Source: Diphasiastrum complanatum
Taxonomy: Eukaryota; Streptophyta; Lycopodiopsida; Lycopodiales; Lycopodiaceae
DNA length: 64,000 bases
NCBI GenBank assembly: GCA_029204225.1
Contig: CM055109.1
Coordinates: forward strand, 42,179,449 to 42,243,448
Reading direction: 5' to 3'
Positions 34,805 through 45,971 of this stretch are shown here, piece by piece (positions within the stretch are counted from its first letter, which is position 1; each line of letters begins with the position of its first letter). Both the position numbers and the translations under genes were made by a program. Under the pieces are notes generated by a model. It was not told the DNA's origin and did not search any database. It was given only the letters and a program-made list of their open reading frames with translations.

Positions 34805-35300
34805 ATGGAGCAGAAATTTAATGGGCACACTTCGACCAAACCAATAACAAGCAACATGGCTTTTGAAGGGGTGGTCAAAGTGAGTTATTGTGCTGGGATG
34901 TTCCAGTGTTTAAGTGTGTCTTGTCCCCACAAGATAAACAATGGCCACCACAATAGAACCTTCTTCAAAGGCTTATTAAAAATGGAATGCCTATTAGGCA
35001 ATGTGGCAGATTTTGATGGAGTTACTTGTCACTTCTGCAAATAACATGCAATGTGTGTTGACACTTGCTTGTGCATTTTGTACTATGTGATGCCAAACAA
35101 TGAGACACTCACTAGGTTGATGATACACTCTCGGGACATCAAAGAGGAGTATTGAAAACACTAGACTTCTGGTTGAAATGACGGTAAAGGCTGACAAGAA
35201 TGCTAGGCCACGAAAAGTGTAGATGATGAGTGCAACTAACAAAGCATGATCGTCTGCCAAATGAGATTGTCAGAGACCTAGAACCTGGAAACTTTTTGGA
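34805..35300 (+). pseudogene. decayed Cys-rich ORF, family unknown
   Basis: The + strand frame from 34805 contains CAGMFQCLSVSCPHK, then NGHHNRTFFKG, then VTCHFCK followed by a stop (35042) and HAMCVDTCLCILYYV. The pattern C-x4-C-x4-CP..N..F..C-x2-C resembles zinc-ribbon domains of some transposon-linked proteins, but I cannot name a family. A basic KADKNARPRKV follows near 35190. Several stops indicate decay. Confidence 0.3.
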
Positions 35301-35714
35301 TGAGTTGATTTCTCTTGTCCAGAACAAAAGGTACATTAGTCTTAATAAATAAGTTATTTGTTTTGGCATTTCTTTTTTGAACCCGAAAATAAGTTCCAAT
35401 ATGTGGTGTATATGTGTCAGATTACGTCAGAGACTCTCCAAGGTGAAGAACACAGTGATACCTTTAGGATGGCATGCCATCTCTACAACCCAAGGTACAT
35501 TTTTCTTTTCCAACCATGTTAGATTAAAAAAAATTCAATTTGAAGAAAAACTTACGAACATGCTCTTGATTTTTTTGGTTCAGTGTACAGGAGCTATTGA
35601 AGAGGATGTTGAGGACAAATTCTATTTTGGGAGATGCTCAACACAATCACGGAGCATTCTAGTGATGAAAATGTAGACTTTTGTGGGTTCATGGCAAATG
35701 AAACCTAGGTGAAC

Positions 35715-35862
35715 GGGAGGACAATTTGAATAGTGTATAATGCGCAATGTCCATCAAATCATTCATCTCAAGGAGAGATTCCATTATCACCTTCCAAGTA
35801 GAATAATTTGTAGAGGTGGGCCTATCATTGCCTTCTAACATGAATCCACCTGATGTAGCCAT
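35715..35862 (-). pseudogene. Copia gag N-terminal fragment
   Basis: The minus-strand frame from an ATG at 35862 gives MATSGGFMLEGNDRPTSTNY, then TWKVIMESLLEMNDLMDI, the standard Copia Gag start. It is lost after about 45 residues. No primer-binding site was found above it, though 35863-36100 has the look of a Copia leader. Confidence 0.75.
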
Positions 35863-36930
35863 GTTGCACTGACCTAATCCTTTCTTTCAACCTGTTCGAA
35901 TGCACAAAGCACTCTCTCGGATGTCAACAAATGAACTCAAGAAGAAATCACAAAGATATGGAACCTCTCAAATCTCTTTCTTGCACCAAATCTAACAAAT
36001 CCAACACATAGAATGGAAGATACTTATCAACCTACAATCTCATTAAAAATTTCACTTTCTAAATTTGAAACACACTCTTAAAAGGTCCAGCAACCTCAAA
36101 CATGATAGATCCCATCAAATTTAGGGTTTTGATAGAAGTACAAAATTATAACTCGAGTTATAGGCTTAATTTAGCCTAGGTACTCGAGTTGAGTCAAGTC
36201 AAAATTAAAAATAGACATGCATGAGTTAGAGTTTGCCTCAAGGCTCATATTAGTTGCAATGTGCAGCAACATAATGATTAGTATTTCATATAACTGCACT
36301 AAATTTCCTTTTGATCATGATGGATGTTGTTATCACAGGAAAGCACTCCAAAAGAAACCATATTTCAAAATTTTAGAGTGTGCACTAGATTGTTGTATGG
36401 TTAGACTTTCAGGTATGATAAGTACCAAGTACCTATAGTAGATCAGCCTGGGACACTGCCTAAAGGTTTCTTACAAAGAACTGGTTGAGCGACGTGAATA
36501 CGATACCGTTTCGAAAACATAGATGTGGCAGTAGTTTGAAACAAAACCATACAAGAATGAAAATCAATCATCTGAGAAGTCAACTCACTTCAATTTTATG
36601 GCCATTATCATGATTTTCTAAACGTTCCACAATAAGAAAAATATAAGACCCTCACATACGAATTGAGGACAAGATGGAAGCAAAACTTTTCAAGACCTAC
36701 CATGGCAAAAATCTGTGCTTCACAGTCGAGTAACAGTAGCAGGTTTACAGGCTGTATAGCAGGGAAATAGCGGCTCACCAAAAATTTCTAGATACAAAGA
36801 CTGCGAACATGAACCAAAACTGGAGGAAGGACCCATGTTCAATTGATAATTTATTTATCCTACATGTCATGGTTTTTACAATGTAAATGCAAGATGTTCT
36901 AATGGGTGACGTTCAGAAATAGAAAACCCA

Positions 36931-36992
36931 ATCGCTGACTATCTCCATTGGGCATCCGAAGCATACAATGATATTTTTGTAAAGAAACTTCG
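36931..36992 (-). pseudogene. Ty3/Gypsy integrase fragment, distal half
   Basis: Minus strand: a FLYKNIIVCFGCPMEIVSD block, the second-Asp region of a Gypsy integrase. It ends at the edge of the LTR element beginning at 36993. The proximal half of the same integrase lies at 41623-41980 on the other side of that element. Confidence 0.75.
36988..36992. repeat. target site duplication (left), CTTCG
   Basis: CTTCG directly before the left LTR. The identical CTTCG is at 41623-41627 after the right LTR. Confidence 0.9.
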
Positions 36993-37693
36993 TGTGAAGA
37001 ATTGCCAAAAATTGGCAAATCTAGCTTGATCAAAAACCATGTAGAATAGTGTAAATTGTGTACACAAGTGGGTCCCACACATGTGAGGCCATGATGCCAC
37101 GTGGGAAACCCATCCTAATGTAGGTTAGGTCAAGTCAAGAGAGTTGGTCATGTCTATTTGGTGGTCATCCCTACTTTATAGGACCTACACCTAAGTTTAA
37201 GGTGAAAATTTGACCAACTAGCTACCTACCAAGCATAACTCTAGGAAATAGACTAGGGTTTCATTTTAGGTCAAGGAGAGTGAGTTAACTTCCTTATTAC
37301 ATGCTGAGAATCCACCTAACTTCAAGAAGGAAGTCGAATTTGTTATGTATTCCCTCTCTCCATAGTGAGAAGATAGAATATTTTTGGAGCTCATTGGCAA
37401 TCTCAAGCTAGTTCACTATGTACATTGAGTTATTGTGATCCAAATGAAACCAAATCAATTTCTACTTGTCTCTCAGGTTGAAGGCCGTACTACAGCCTGT
37501 AGTACACACATGTGGTCTCAGATTTCAATGTTTATCAATGCTTTTGATTGTTAATGCTTGTTGTTTGTCAAATTGCCAATCTAGATCAACTTTTTTGTGT
37601 CTAGTTTTTTGATAGATTGTTAAGCAAGCATCCAATCACTCTTGTGGATCTTTTGTAGATCCATTTATGGTCCTAAAGTACAGTACTTTCACA
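36993..37693 (+). mobile_element. left LTR of a complete non-autonomous Copia element
   Basis: 701 bp, starting TGTGAAGAATTG and ending TACTTTCACA, so TGTGAA/TTCACA terminal inverted repeats. The right copy is at 40940-41622. A third copy, of identical length, is at 61005-61705. It contains two CACACATGTG palindromes (37075, 37505) and a CCACGTGG G-box near 37098. Confidence 0.95.
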
Positions 37694-37706
37694 TGGTATC
37701 AGAGCC
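37694..37706 (+). other. primer-binding site
   Basis: TGGTATCAGAGCC directly after the LTR, complementary to initiator tRNA-Met. Confidence 0.9.
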
Positions 37707-38571
37707 AAGTACAAGAGCATAAGCCATTGATCTAATGCAAATCCATTTTTAGCAAGTTTTGGTGCTAAAAGCTATATTGAGAGGGCAAGCTAGAATCTTG
37801 ATTTTGGTGAGGAGATTTGATCCCAAACTTGGTAGGGGTCCAAATCCGTACTGTCCACATGTGTGGGCACCTCTGAACCTGCATTTAATGCATGATATTC
37901 ATTTGATCCAAAAAAATTCAATTTGTGAGCTGTTGGTGTAATTTTTGGTGGGGATCCTAGGATAATCTACCAAGATCATTTGCCATTGATTAGATTTGAA
38001 TTTGTTTCATGGAATCTAATTAATCTAGGCTGAGTTCAAGTCCTATTAAGGTTAAAAACAGGTCTTGAAAGTACACCAAGAAGGAAGAAAGAGATTAAGT
38101 CTTGTAATATTTGAAACCATTGGTTTTTTTAGACTTTCTTTGATATTCACCATTTTTTTCATAGACTTTATTTTGAATATCTTTATCTCTTTTGTAATTA
38201 TAATCACTTCTCCACCTCTTATCATGCTTACTTAGTATTTTGTCAGTTAGAGGCTTTGTGAGGGAGTGCTAGAACTGAGATTATAAGTCCAGTTGTTGGA
38301 TTAGAAATCTAATTTGAGTGAAAAACTACAAGAGAGAGACCTTAGTGAGTTTCTAGAGACAATTAAATTCATTTCTTGGCAAGATTTGTTTGAAAGTAGT
38401 TTTCACTTCATCTTATCTTCATTCCAGCTTTGTGAGGGAGTGATAGAACTGTGATTATAAGTCCATTTGTTAAATTAGAAATCAAATTTGAGTGAAACTT
38501 TGCAAGTGTGAGACCTTTGTAAGTTTCAAGTCATTCAAATCTATTTCTTGTTTGTAGAAGTCACTAGTAAG

Positions 38572-39605
38572 ATGGGATCTGCTGGAGCATACCTTCTAGA
38601 AGCTAGTGAGAGATTGAATTCTACAAATTATGCTATTTGGAAGGTTAGGATGGAGTCACTCTTGGTGCTCCAAGACCTTTATGAGTTCTTGATTGAAGAT
38701 GAAGATGAACCTCTAGGTGCACATGAGTTAGCTAGATACAAGAAGAGATCTAGGCTTGCACTTCATTGTGTGAAGATGAATGTGAGCAATGATTTGTTGA
38801 GAGAAGTATTAGCTTGTACTAGTGCTAAAGAGGCTTGGGAGTCTTTAAAATCAATCTATGAGTCTAGCAACACTTCTAGAGTTCTTATGCTTAGAAATCA
38901 AATTTTGCAAAGCATGAGGAGAAGTGAGGAGAGTGCACATGATTATGTACTCAGAATCAAGTCTCTAAATAGGGAGTTGGCTTCCATTGGAGAGAAGATT
39001 CATGATGGAGAGCTTGTACAAATTGTCCTTAATGGTCTAGGAGATGACTTTGCAAATTTGGTCCAAAGTTTTGCCATCCAAGACACTTTGCCAACTATAG
39101 AAAAACTTCATAGTGTATTAGTGGCTGAAGAGTGCAGGATGCTCCATGCAAAATCTAGGATGAGTTCCTTGTCATTGTAGGATGGTGATGAGAAAGCCAA
39201 TTTCTCATTCAAGGGCAAAAAGAAGGCCAATGGAAAGAAGAAGCATCCAAAGGAGGCCAAAGAAGAGGATGATGCATCAAGCTCAAAGGACAAGTCAAAG
39301 CAAAAATGCTTCTTTTGTGGAAAGAAGGGGCATTATGCATCTGAATGCTACAAGAGGCTAAGAGCACAAGTGGAGGAGGACAAACAAGGAAACCTTGCAA
39401 AGGAGGAGGAGGAGGATGAAGTAGATGTATTCTTGATGGCATCTACATCCTCACCAACAAGCAATAGCAATTCAAGAGACAATTGGTGGATCGACAGTGG
39501 GGCTAGCTCCCACATGTCTTGTGAAAAGGAGTTTTTCTCAACCTTACACTCTGTCAATGATGCTAAAAATTTGTCTTTACTGCAAATGATGAAGAGTGTA
39601 GGATA
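38572..39605 (+). CDS. Gag-protease polyprotein of the non-autonomous Copia element
   Basis: I chose the ATG at 38572 (MGSAGAYLLEASERL) because related elements start at the same block. An upstream in-frame ATG exists at 38548. NYAIWKVRMESLL, RYKKRSRLALHCVKMNV and the DYVLRIKSLNREL block form Gag. An in-frame TAG at 39178 interrupts it. A Lys-rich linker, the knuckle CFFCGKKGHYASEC (39307-39348) and the protease motif WWIDSGASSHM (39484) follow. A one-base deletion near 39569, compared with the second copy, shifts the frame. Gag would make the particle and package RNA. The protease would mature Gag. It was recently coding but is now broken twice. Confidence 0.85.
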
Positions 39606-40728
39606 GATGGTGTTGGCACCATCTCTTTGTATCTAGAATTCTCAAAATGCATGGATCTAGAAAATGTCCTTTATGTACCATCAATCACCAAGAATATGCT
39701 TAGTGTTGGTCTACTCTTAGAAAGTGGTTTGGATGTCCACTTTAAGCATGGTGTTTGTTTCATATTGAAGAATGATGTTTGCATTGCAAAGGGATTTAAA
39801 TATGGAAGATTGTTTAAGTTGGAAGCTAGTGTTGCTTTTGAAAGAATGAGCTTGGCAAAGGAGGAGATCACTCAAGAGGATATCTTGGCAAAGTGTGATC
39901 TTGCTTGCATTGAGGAGGAGCATCAAAAGGAGGAAGATCTTGAGGATCAGCCTCAAAGCATGAGAGTTTCAAGGGAGTCATCAATGACAATGGCCGAGTC
40001 ATCAAATTGCATGCAAATTGTCCATTCAAGTGTGCATCTTGCAAGGGTGGTGAGGATTGGAGAGTCTACTATCTTTGAATACTTTTTGGAAAGTAGTAGT
40101 AGACATGAGGTGACTTGTTTCTTACCTTTAAGATTCATGGTGTTTATTACTTTGTATGACAAGACAATGAAATGGGATGCTTTGAAATCTGCATATGTTG
40201 TTTGATAAAGCAATTTCATTGGACAACTATTTTTGTAGTAGTTTGAATAGAGTCATAAAAGATGAAACATCATTTGCTTTGGAAATCTTTGTGTCCACAT
40301 GCTTTGTGCATGATCATTCCAATGTAAGGACCAAAGATTATCCTATTTCAATGATAGGAATAATGGTAGTGTTTTGCTCTTCAAGTAGAGATTGTAGAAT
40401 CTACTTGTTTTCCACCAAAGAATTTGTCAGTGGTGGAAATGTGATCTTTCAAGAGTGGAAGATCTGTAAACTTGAAGAAGCACCTTTGGATCACCACCTT
40501 ATTCAATTCATTGATGTTTTGGAGTCAAGTCAAGTGGAGGATCAAGCTCAAGACCCGAGGACTCCAAGAAGAATCTTGAGTATCAAGATGGAGCCATCAA
40601 GGCTCAATCATATGGATCAAGCAAGGCAAGTTGTCTTTGGCAACATTATTTATGCACTTAATATCTTAATTGATGTATCGTCAAGTGCACAAAATGCCTT
40701 GGAATCCATGGCTTGGCATGATGTTTAG
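39606..40728 (+). pseudogene. post-protease region joined to integrase tail, no catalytic core
   Basis: From 39627 the frame gives VLYVPSITKNMLSVGLLLESG and FKYGRLFKLEAS (pre-integrase), then an acidic segment. It stops at 40203, where one extra T shifts the frame compared with the second copy. The next frame (40195-40728) has SLDNYFCSSLNRVIKDET, then LEIFVSTCFVHDHSNVRTKD, VVFCSSSRDCRIYLF and GGNVIFQE, the C-terminal Copia integrase pattern (VFGSTCFVHD..GY..RVIFxE). The zinc site, the DDE core, RT and RNase H are absent. The second copy at 61916-63133 has the same arrangement, so the loss predates their spread. Confidence 0.8.
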
Positions 40729-40930
40729 TTTTTGAAGTGTGCTACATGTATATAGACACATTTGTGGAACATCTTGTATGGGATCCTCTAAGAGGTGGTG
40801 AAAGATCCTTCATGGACATCATTATCTATTGGAGTCTCAAAAGCTCCTTGTTTGTAGCTGGATTTTCTAGACACTTCTAAAAGCATTCATTCATCTAGAA
40901 AGAGAGTTGTAGATAGATCAAGCTAAATTT

Positions 40931-40939
40931 GAGGAGGAG
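40931..40939 (+). other. polypurine tract
   Basis: GAGGAGGAG immediately before the right LTR. Its counterpart in the second copy is CTCCTCCTC at 61706-61714 (minus). Confidence 0.85.
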
Positions 40940-41622
40940 TGTGAAGAATTGCCAAAAATTGGCAAATCTAGCTTGAAAAAAAACCATGTAGAATAGTGTA
41001 AATTGTGTACACAAGTGGGTCCCACACATGTGAGGCCATGATGCCACGTGGAAAACCCATCCTAATGTAGGTTAGGTCAAGTCAAGAGATTGGTCATGTC
41101 TATTTGGTGGTCATCCCTACTTTATAGGACCTACACCTAAGTTTTAGGTGAAAATTTTACCAACTAGCTACCTACCAAGCATAACTCTAGGAGATAGACT
41201 AGGGTTGAGTGAGTTAACTTCCTTATTACATGCTGGAAATCCACCTAACTTCAAGAAGGAAGTCGAATTTGCTATCTATTCCCTCTCTCCATAGTGAGAA
41301 GATAGAATATTTTTGGAGCTCATTGGCAATCTCAAGCTAGTTCACTATGTACATTGAGTTTTTGTGATCCAAATGAAACCAAATCAATCTCTACTTGTTT
41401 CTCAGGTTGAAGGCCGTACTACAGCCTGTAGTACACACGTGTGGGATCGTATTTCAATGTTTATCAATGCTTTTGATTGTTAATGCTTGTTGTTTGTCAA
41501 ATTGCCAATCTAGATCAACTTTTTTGTGTCTAGTTTTTTGATAGATTGTTAAGCAAGCATCCAATCACTCTTGTGGATCTTTTGTAGATCCATTTACGGT
41601 CCTAAAGTATAGTACTTTCACA
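40940..41622 (+). mobile_element. right LTR of the non-autonomous Copia element
   Basis: 683 bp, same termini as the left LTR. By eye it differs by about 20 substitutions and lacks an 18-bp segment present in the left LTR near 37260. It holds CACACGTGTG at 41434-41443. CTTCG at 41623-41627 completes a perfect 5-bp target duplication. Confidence 0.95.
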
Positions 41623-41980
41623 CTTCGTGGTGGATCTAGCATCTGCTATGCGCACTGCTTTGGCTTCAACCCACTTTGTGAGATAATATATAGCCATGAT
41701 GATATATCGAGCTTGGATACTGCAAGCGACTGGTTGAATAGGGCCAATGTAATCAGTCCCCACTTCTCAAATGGCGCTTGAGCCAATACAGGATGTAACG
41801 GCTCATAATTTGCCTTTGTTGGTCTGTGCTCTCTCTGACATACATCACATTGCTTGATATATGCCTTAGTATCCTTGTGCATTGTTGGCCACCAACAGTC
41901 GGATTGTAGAATCTTGCATACGGTTACATCTGCTGCGAAGTGTCCGCCTCCCATTGCTTCATGCGAGAGGGACATGATCT
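41623..41980 (-). pseudogene. Ty3/Gypsy integrase fragment, proximal half
   Basis: Minus strand: SHEAMGGGHFAADVT, KILQSDCWWPTMHKD and CDVCQREHRP, the H-H-C-C zinc region of Gypsy integrase, then KWVEAKAV of the core (near 41665). The frame leads into the target duplication and resumes at 36992 beyond the inserted element. Frameshifts lie near 41780. At about 41982 it gives way to Copia sequence. Confidence 0.8.
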
Positions 41981-41982
41981 GA

Positions 41983-43446
41983 CTTGTCTCATAGAACTAT
42001 AGCTAGGATGCCCCAACCTTCTATGCCATAGTTCCTCCAAAGAAATATGAGAAGCAAAAGCACCATCACAAGAGTTAGCATACTCTTTGGGATCAAGCTT
42101 GTAGATTCCACCATATCTAGACCCAAATGCAAGGATCTCATCATGCTTCTTGATTGTACATGTATCAACATTGAAATTCACATCTAGTCCACTATCAAGC
42201 AATTGCCCAACACTAATAAGATTTTCTGTTAACTAAGGAATAAAAGGTACTTTAGATAGAGAAAGAATTTTTGATGATGAAAGCTTTAAGGGAATGGTCC
42301 CTATGCCTTCAATAGCACACTCATGATCATTTGCTGTGTAGATGGACTTCTTGGCTCCTTCATAAGGTGTCATGGATGAAAAAATATGCTTGGAGCTACA
42401 CATATGTGAGGAAGCTCCACTGTCGATGTACCATGAACCATCCTTCTTGAAAGGTGATGAAGAAAAACTCGAGACCGTAAGAGATCCCTCTCCATCACTT
42501 GCATGAGCATCTTCCTTCTCTTCATTGGAAATGTTGGCTTGCTTGAACTGATTATTCTTCTTGAAGCAATTGGTGGCATAATGCCCCTTCTTGCCACAAA
42601 AGAAAGACTTGATGTTTTTCTTCTTCTTCTTGGATGTGAAAGCTTGAGAGGACTCATCCTCTTCTCCTTTCTCCTTGGAAATAAGATTGTTCTTGCTTGA
42701 AGAGTGTTGGTGCTGATTCTTACTTCTTGACTTGTGCTTGTCTTTGGTAAAGAGAGCTTTACCATCAATGTTGAGAGACAATCTTTCATTTTCAAGAGTT
42801 TATACTCTTGTCTTGATTCTTAAAAAATGAGCACACTTTGGAGTGCTTCCAAACTTGGTAGCTCCTCCTTAATGGCATAACTCTGAACAAGGTTGTCATA
42901 TTCCTCCTTTAACCCATTAAGTATGACTTGAACAAGTTCATTCTGGTTGATGGAGTCTCCTATGCATGACAATTCTCTATGGAGGTCTTTAACTCTCATT
43001 ACATAAGCTGAAGCACATTCATCACTTCTCTATACACTTTAAAAAATTTGGTTTCTTAGTGTTAGAAGTCTAGAAGTATTCTTTGCCTCATAGATGGACT
43101 TGAGAGTATCCCAAGCATCTTTGGCATTAGTACAAGCACCAATTTCTCTTAAGATGTCATTTGAGACATTCATTTTAATATAATGCAGAGCCATCCTAGC
43201 TCTCTTTTTGTACTTTGGAATTTCTTGAGGAATTTGTGGTTCTTCTTCAATTCCAAGTACAATATCCATCACATCTTGTAGAATTAAGACAGATTCCATC
43301 CTAACCTTCCAAATTGAGTAATTGGAGGTTGACAATCTTTCACTTGCTTCTAATAGAAAGACACCCATTGAAGTCATAAAGAATGATGGAAGTAAAAAAA
43401 GATGGATGAAAAAATTGCTTATCTTCTCACTATAGGAACCAATCAA
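41983..43446 (-). pseudogene. Copia gag-protease-pre-integrase fragment
   Basis: Minus strand. Gag starts MTSMGVFLLEASERL (ATG at 43378), with NYSIWKVRMESVL and YKKRARMALHYIKMNV, to a stop near 43039. A decayed segment follows, then a Lys/Ser-rich linker and a knuckle read as SFFCGKKGHYATNC (first Cys lost, near 42610). The protease is WYIDSGASSHM (near 42425). IPLKLSSSKILSLSK and the pre-integrase LWHRRLGHPSYSSM (near 42020) close it. It breaks off at about 41982 against a Gypsy fragment, so integrase, RT and RNase H are missing. Confidence 0.85.
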
Positions 43447-44120
43447 GGGTAAAAAACCAAATCCTATGTAAGACTAAGCAAAAAACTGTGAGATAGATCT
43501 CACTAGTTTGACAATCTCTCTAAAACAAGATTTGAATCATAAAAAAAGATGAAATATGGCAAAAGTTATGGTTCTCTAATTTTCACACGTGTGAAATACT
43601 CCAAAAATGTCAGATTGACTCAAATACAATCTATTTGTATGAAACAATTTGCCTAGAATGTCTAAACTTTGTCTAAATCACATATAGATGAGATTGGTCA
43701 ACTTTTGGATGATTTTTGTGATCATTCAAGCAATAAATGACGTGTACTCATGATTTGCCATGGGTCTAGGCGCCCTACCTATGACTCTTCAAAAGCTTAT
43801 AACTTTTGATTGGCTTATCCAACTGTCATGATTCAAATTGCATCAAATTCTACACATTTCTAGCTTTCTAGTGGGCCCATTTGCATGAAATTTGGATATA
43901 AGGTGAGAGAGGACCACCAAACTGAAAATGGGCGGATTCCACACGTGCCAGCACCTAAAAACCCGTAGACTACCTGATCTGGACCATTCAAAGTGGTTTG
44001 AAGCTCTAAATCACCAGAAAACTACAAACTAGCTAGAAAGTAGAATCTAGACAATTCCTAGCTTGAAATCTGATCAAATTTGCAAACTTTTTGATTACAT
44101 TTTCTTGTAAATCTTAGGTA
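43447..44120 (-). other. Copia leader between gag and primer-binding site
   Basis: Non-coding, between the gag ATG and the primer-binding site at 44121. It contains the 14-bp palindrome TTCACACGTGTGAA (43582-43595) and CCACACGTGCC (about 43939). It is comparable in length to the leaders at 37707-38571 and 56633-57422. Confidence 0.6.
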
Positions 44121-44147
44121 GGCTCTGATACCATGATGAATTCACAC
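44121..44147 (-). other. primer-binding site and stub of a 5' LTR
   Basis: GGCTCTGATACCATG is the reverse complement of the tRNA-iMet site. Only about 14 bases of LTR (TGATGAATTCACAC) remain before Gypsy sequence starts at about 44148. Confidence 0.7.
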
Positions 44148-44700
44148 GGATCTTGCAATCAGGATTCTGGTGGCCGACAATTCATAAAGACACGGAAGAA
44201 TACTCAAGAAAATGCGATGTGTGTCAACGGGCTAGGAGACCGAAAAGATTGAACTATGATCTATTACATCTAGACACCATTTGAAAAGTGGAGATTGGAC
44301 TACATCAGTCCCATCCATCCAGCTGCAAAAATCTCACAAGCTCGATATATCATCGTGGCTACAGATTATCTCACCAAATGGGTAGAAGCCAAGGCAGTGC
44401 AAACTGCTGATGCATGAGCTACTGCTAAATTCTTATATGAAAACATCATTGTGTCCTTCGGATGTCCGATGGAGATAGTCAATGATCGCGAAAGCCATTT
44501 AGTCAACGAGACCATTAAGGTTCTATTGGAGGAATTCTTTGTAATCCATCGATTCAGCATACCATATTATCCTCGAGGTAATGGGCAGGTAAAATCATCC
44601 AACAAGATCATGTGCAACATTATAACGAAAATAGTTGAAGCTAGCAGATCTCACTACAACATTCTGCGGTTTCGTCCACTATTGTCTTGTGCTCCACAAC
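44148..44700 (+). pseudogene. Ty3/Gypsy integrase fragment
   Basis: The + strand gives ILQSGFWWPTIHKDT, CDVCQRARRPKR (zinc region), then after a frameshift YIIVATDYLTKWVEAKAV (core), a stop at 44416, and FGCPMEIVNDRESH and PYYPRGNGQVKSSNK (second Asp and approach to the Glu). It ends near 44700. Its orientation is opposite to the Gypsy piece at 41623-41980, with the Copia fragment between them. Confidence 0.85.
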
Positions 44701-44860
44701 ATTATTGACATGTATATTTTGCTATACTTAATCTGATAACAACTTTGTATCGTTCTGCGTTCAGATTTGTGTCAATATTACTATGTTTTTCTGCACTTTG
44801 TCTGACTCTCTTATTGCTCAATCTAGTAATCTATTCTTAGCAAATTATTATTAGTCTAGT

Positions 44861-45239
44861 TGTTGGTGACTAATATTTAGTCTTGTCTTTCGTAACTATT
44901 TCGTGACTGATTATCAGTCGAACTCAGTCTAGCCCTTCGCGAATCATTTGCGACTAATAATTTGTCTAGCTGTTCACGACAAATTATTCTTCTGATGTTT
45001 TGTTGCTTAATGTATGGCTACGTAATCAGATCGACCATGATTTCTATCACTAACGTTCTGTTCATTTCTGATAAGCGTAGTCATGCTTAGGGAAAGAGTG
45101 ATATAGCTCATTTTGCTGCACACGAACACTTTCTATTCAAGTTTATTTCTCGTTCGAGTTTCAAGTTTGTTTCTTTTCGTGTTCGTTTCTCTTCGAGCTA
45201 TTTTTGTTTCTCACACTCACACACCCTCTTTCTCCAACA
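44861..45239 (+). mobile_element. 5' LTR of Copia element H
   Basis: 379 bp from TGTTGGTGAC to CTCCAACA, giving TGTTGG/CCAACA inverted ends, and followed directly by a primer-binding site. It contains TTCGCGAA near 44938. No 3' LTR was identified, so the left end rests only on the terminal symmetry. Confidence 0.65.
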
Positions 45240-45251
45240 TGGTATCAGAGC
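45240..45251 (+). other. primer-binding site of element H
   Basis: TGGTATCAGAGC immediately after the LTR end. Confidence 0.9.
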
Positions 45252-45393
45252 AATTTTTGTAGCCTAATAAGCTTCCACAGTACAAGACTCTACCAGCCGA
45301 TAGAGTAATTATCTTCTTGTTTTGTAATTCAGTACCAGATTTTCATACTTAAGTCACTGATAGTTGTTCCTATCACCTAGACTAATCTTCCAC

Positions 45394-45971
45394 ATGGATT
45401 CCCAAGGGAAAGCCAGTCCCATCATGGACAAGCTTGATGGAGCCAATCACCATCTGTGGAAATTTAAAATAAAAACTGTACTAATGGCTAAAGAATTGTA
45501 TGACGTTGTTATAGGTGCAAAAGAGAAACTTGAAGCAAACGACACAACAATCGCCAGATGGAGGCTGAAGGATGGAAAAGATTTCGTGTTGATCATCCTC
45601 AACATTACGGATACCCAGATCGGCCATGTACCTGAGGCCCAAACATCAAAAGAAGTCTGAGACATCGTGAGCACACTATATGAGGTGCGAGATATAGCTT
45701 CCAAGCTACATTTCAAGAAGAAATTTTACTCCCTCAAGATGGAAAATGGTGATTCCCCACATGATCACATCAATCAATTCAAGAACATGCTAAGGCAAAT
45801 GGCCATTGTCGGATCTGTCATAGATGATCAAGACGCAATGATGCAACTGCTTACAAGCTTGCCAAGCTCATATGACAGATGGGTGATGATCATCACGACA
45901 CATCCGGAACTAACTCTTTCAAGAGCCATTACTATGTCGTTGCAAGAAGACATGCAGAGGAATGAAGCCTC
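45394..45971 (+). pseudogene. element H Gag, first part, split by a nested element
   Basis: Starts MDSQGKASPIMDKLDGANHH and has WKFKIKTVL, one in-frame TGA (45658), then LYEVRDIASKLHFKKKFYSLK, LLTSLPSSYDRWV and SLQEDMQRNEAS. This is a UBN2-type Copia Gag. The sequence is interrupted at 45971 by the LTR of element G and resumes at 50758. Confidence 0.85.
45967..45971. repeat. target site duplication of element G (left), GCCTC
   Basis: GCCTC before the TGTC LTR start. The same GCCTC is at 50753-50757 after the CGACA LTR end. Confidence 0.85.
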
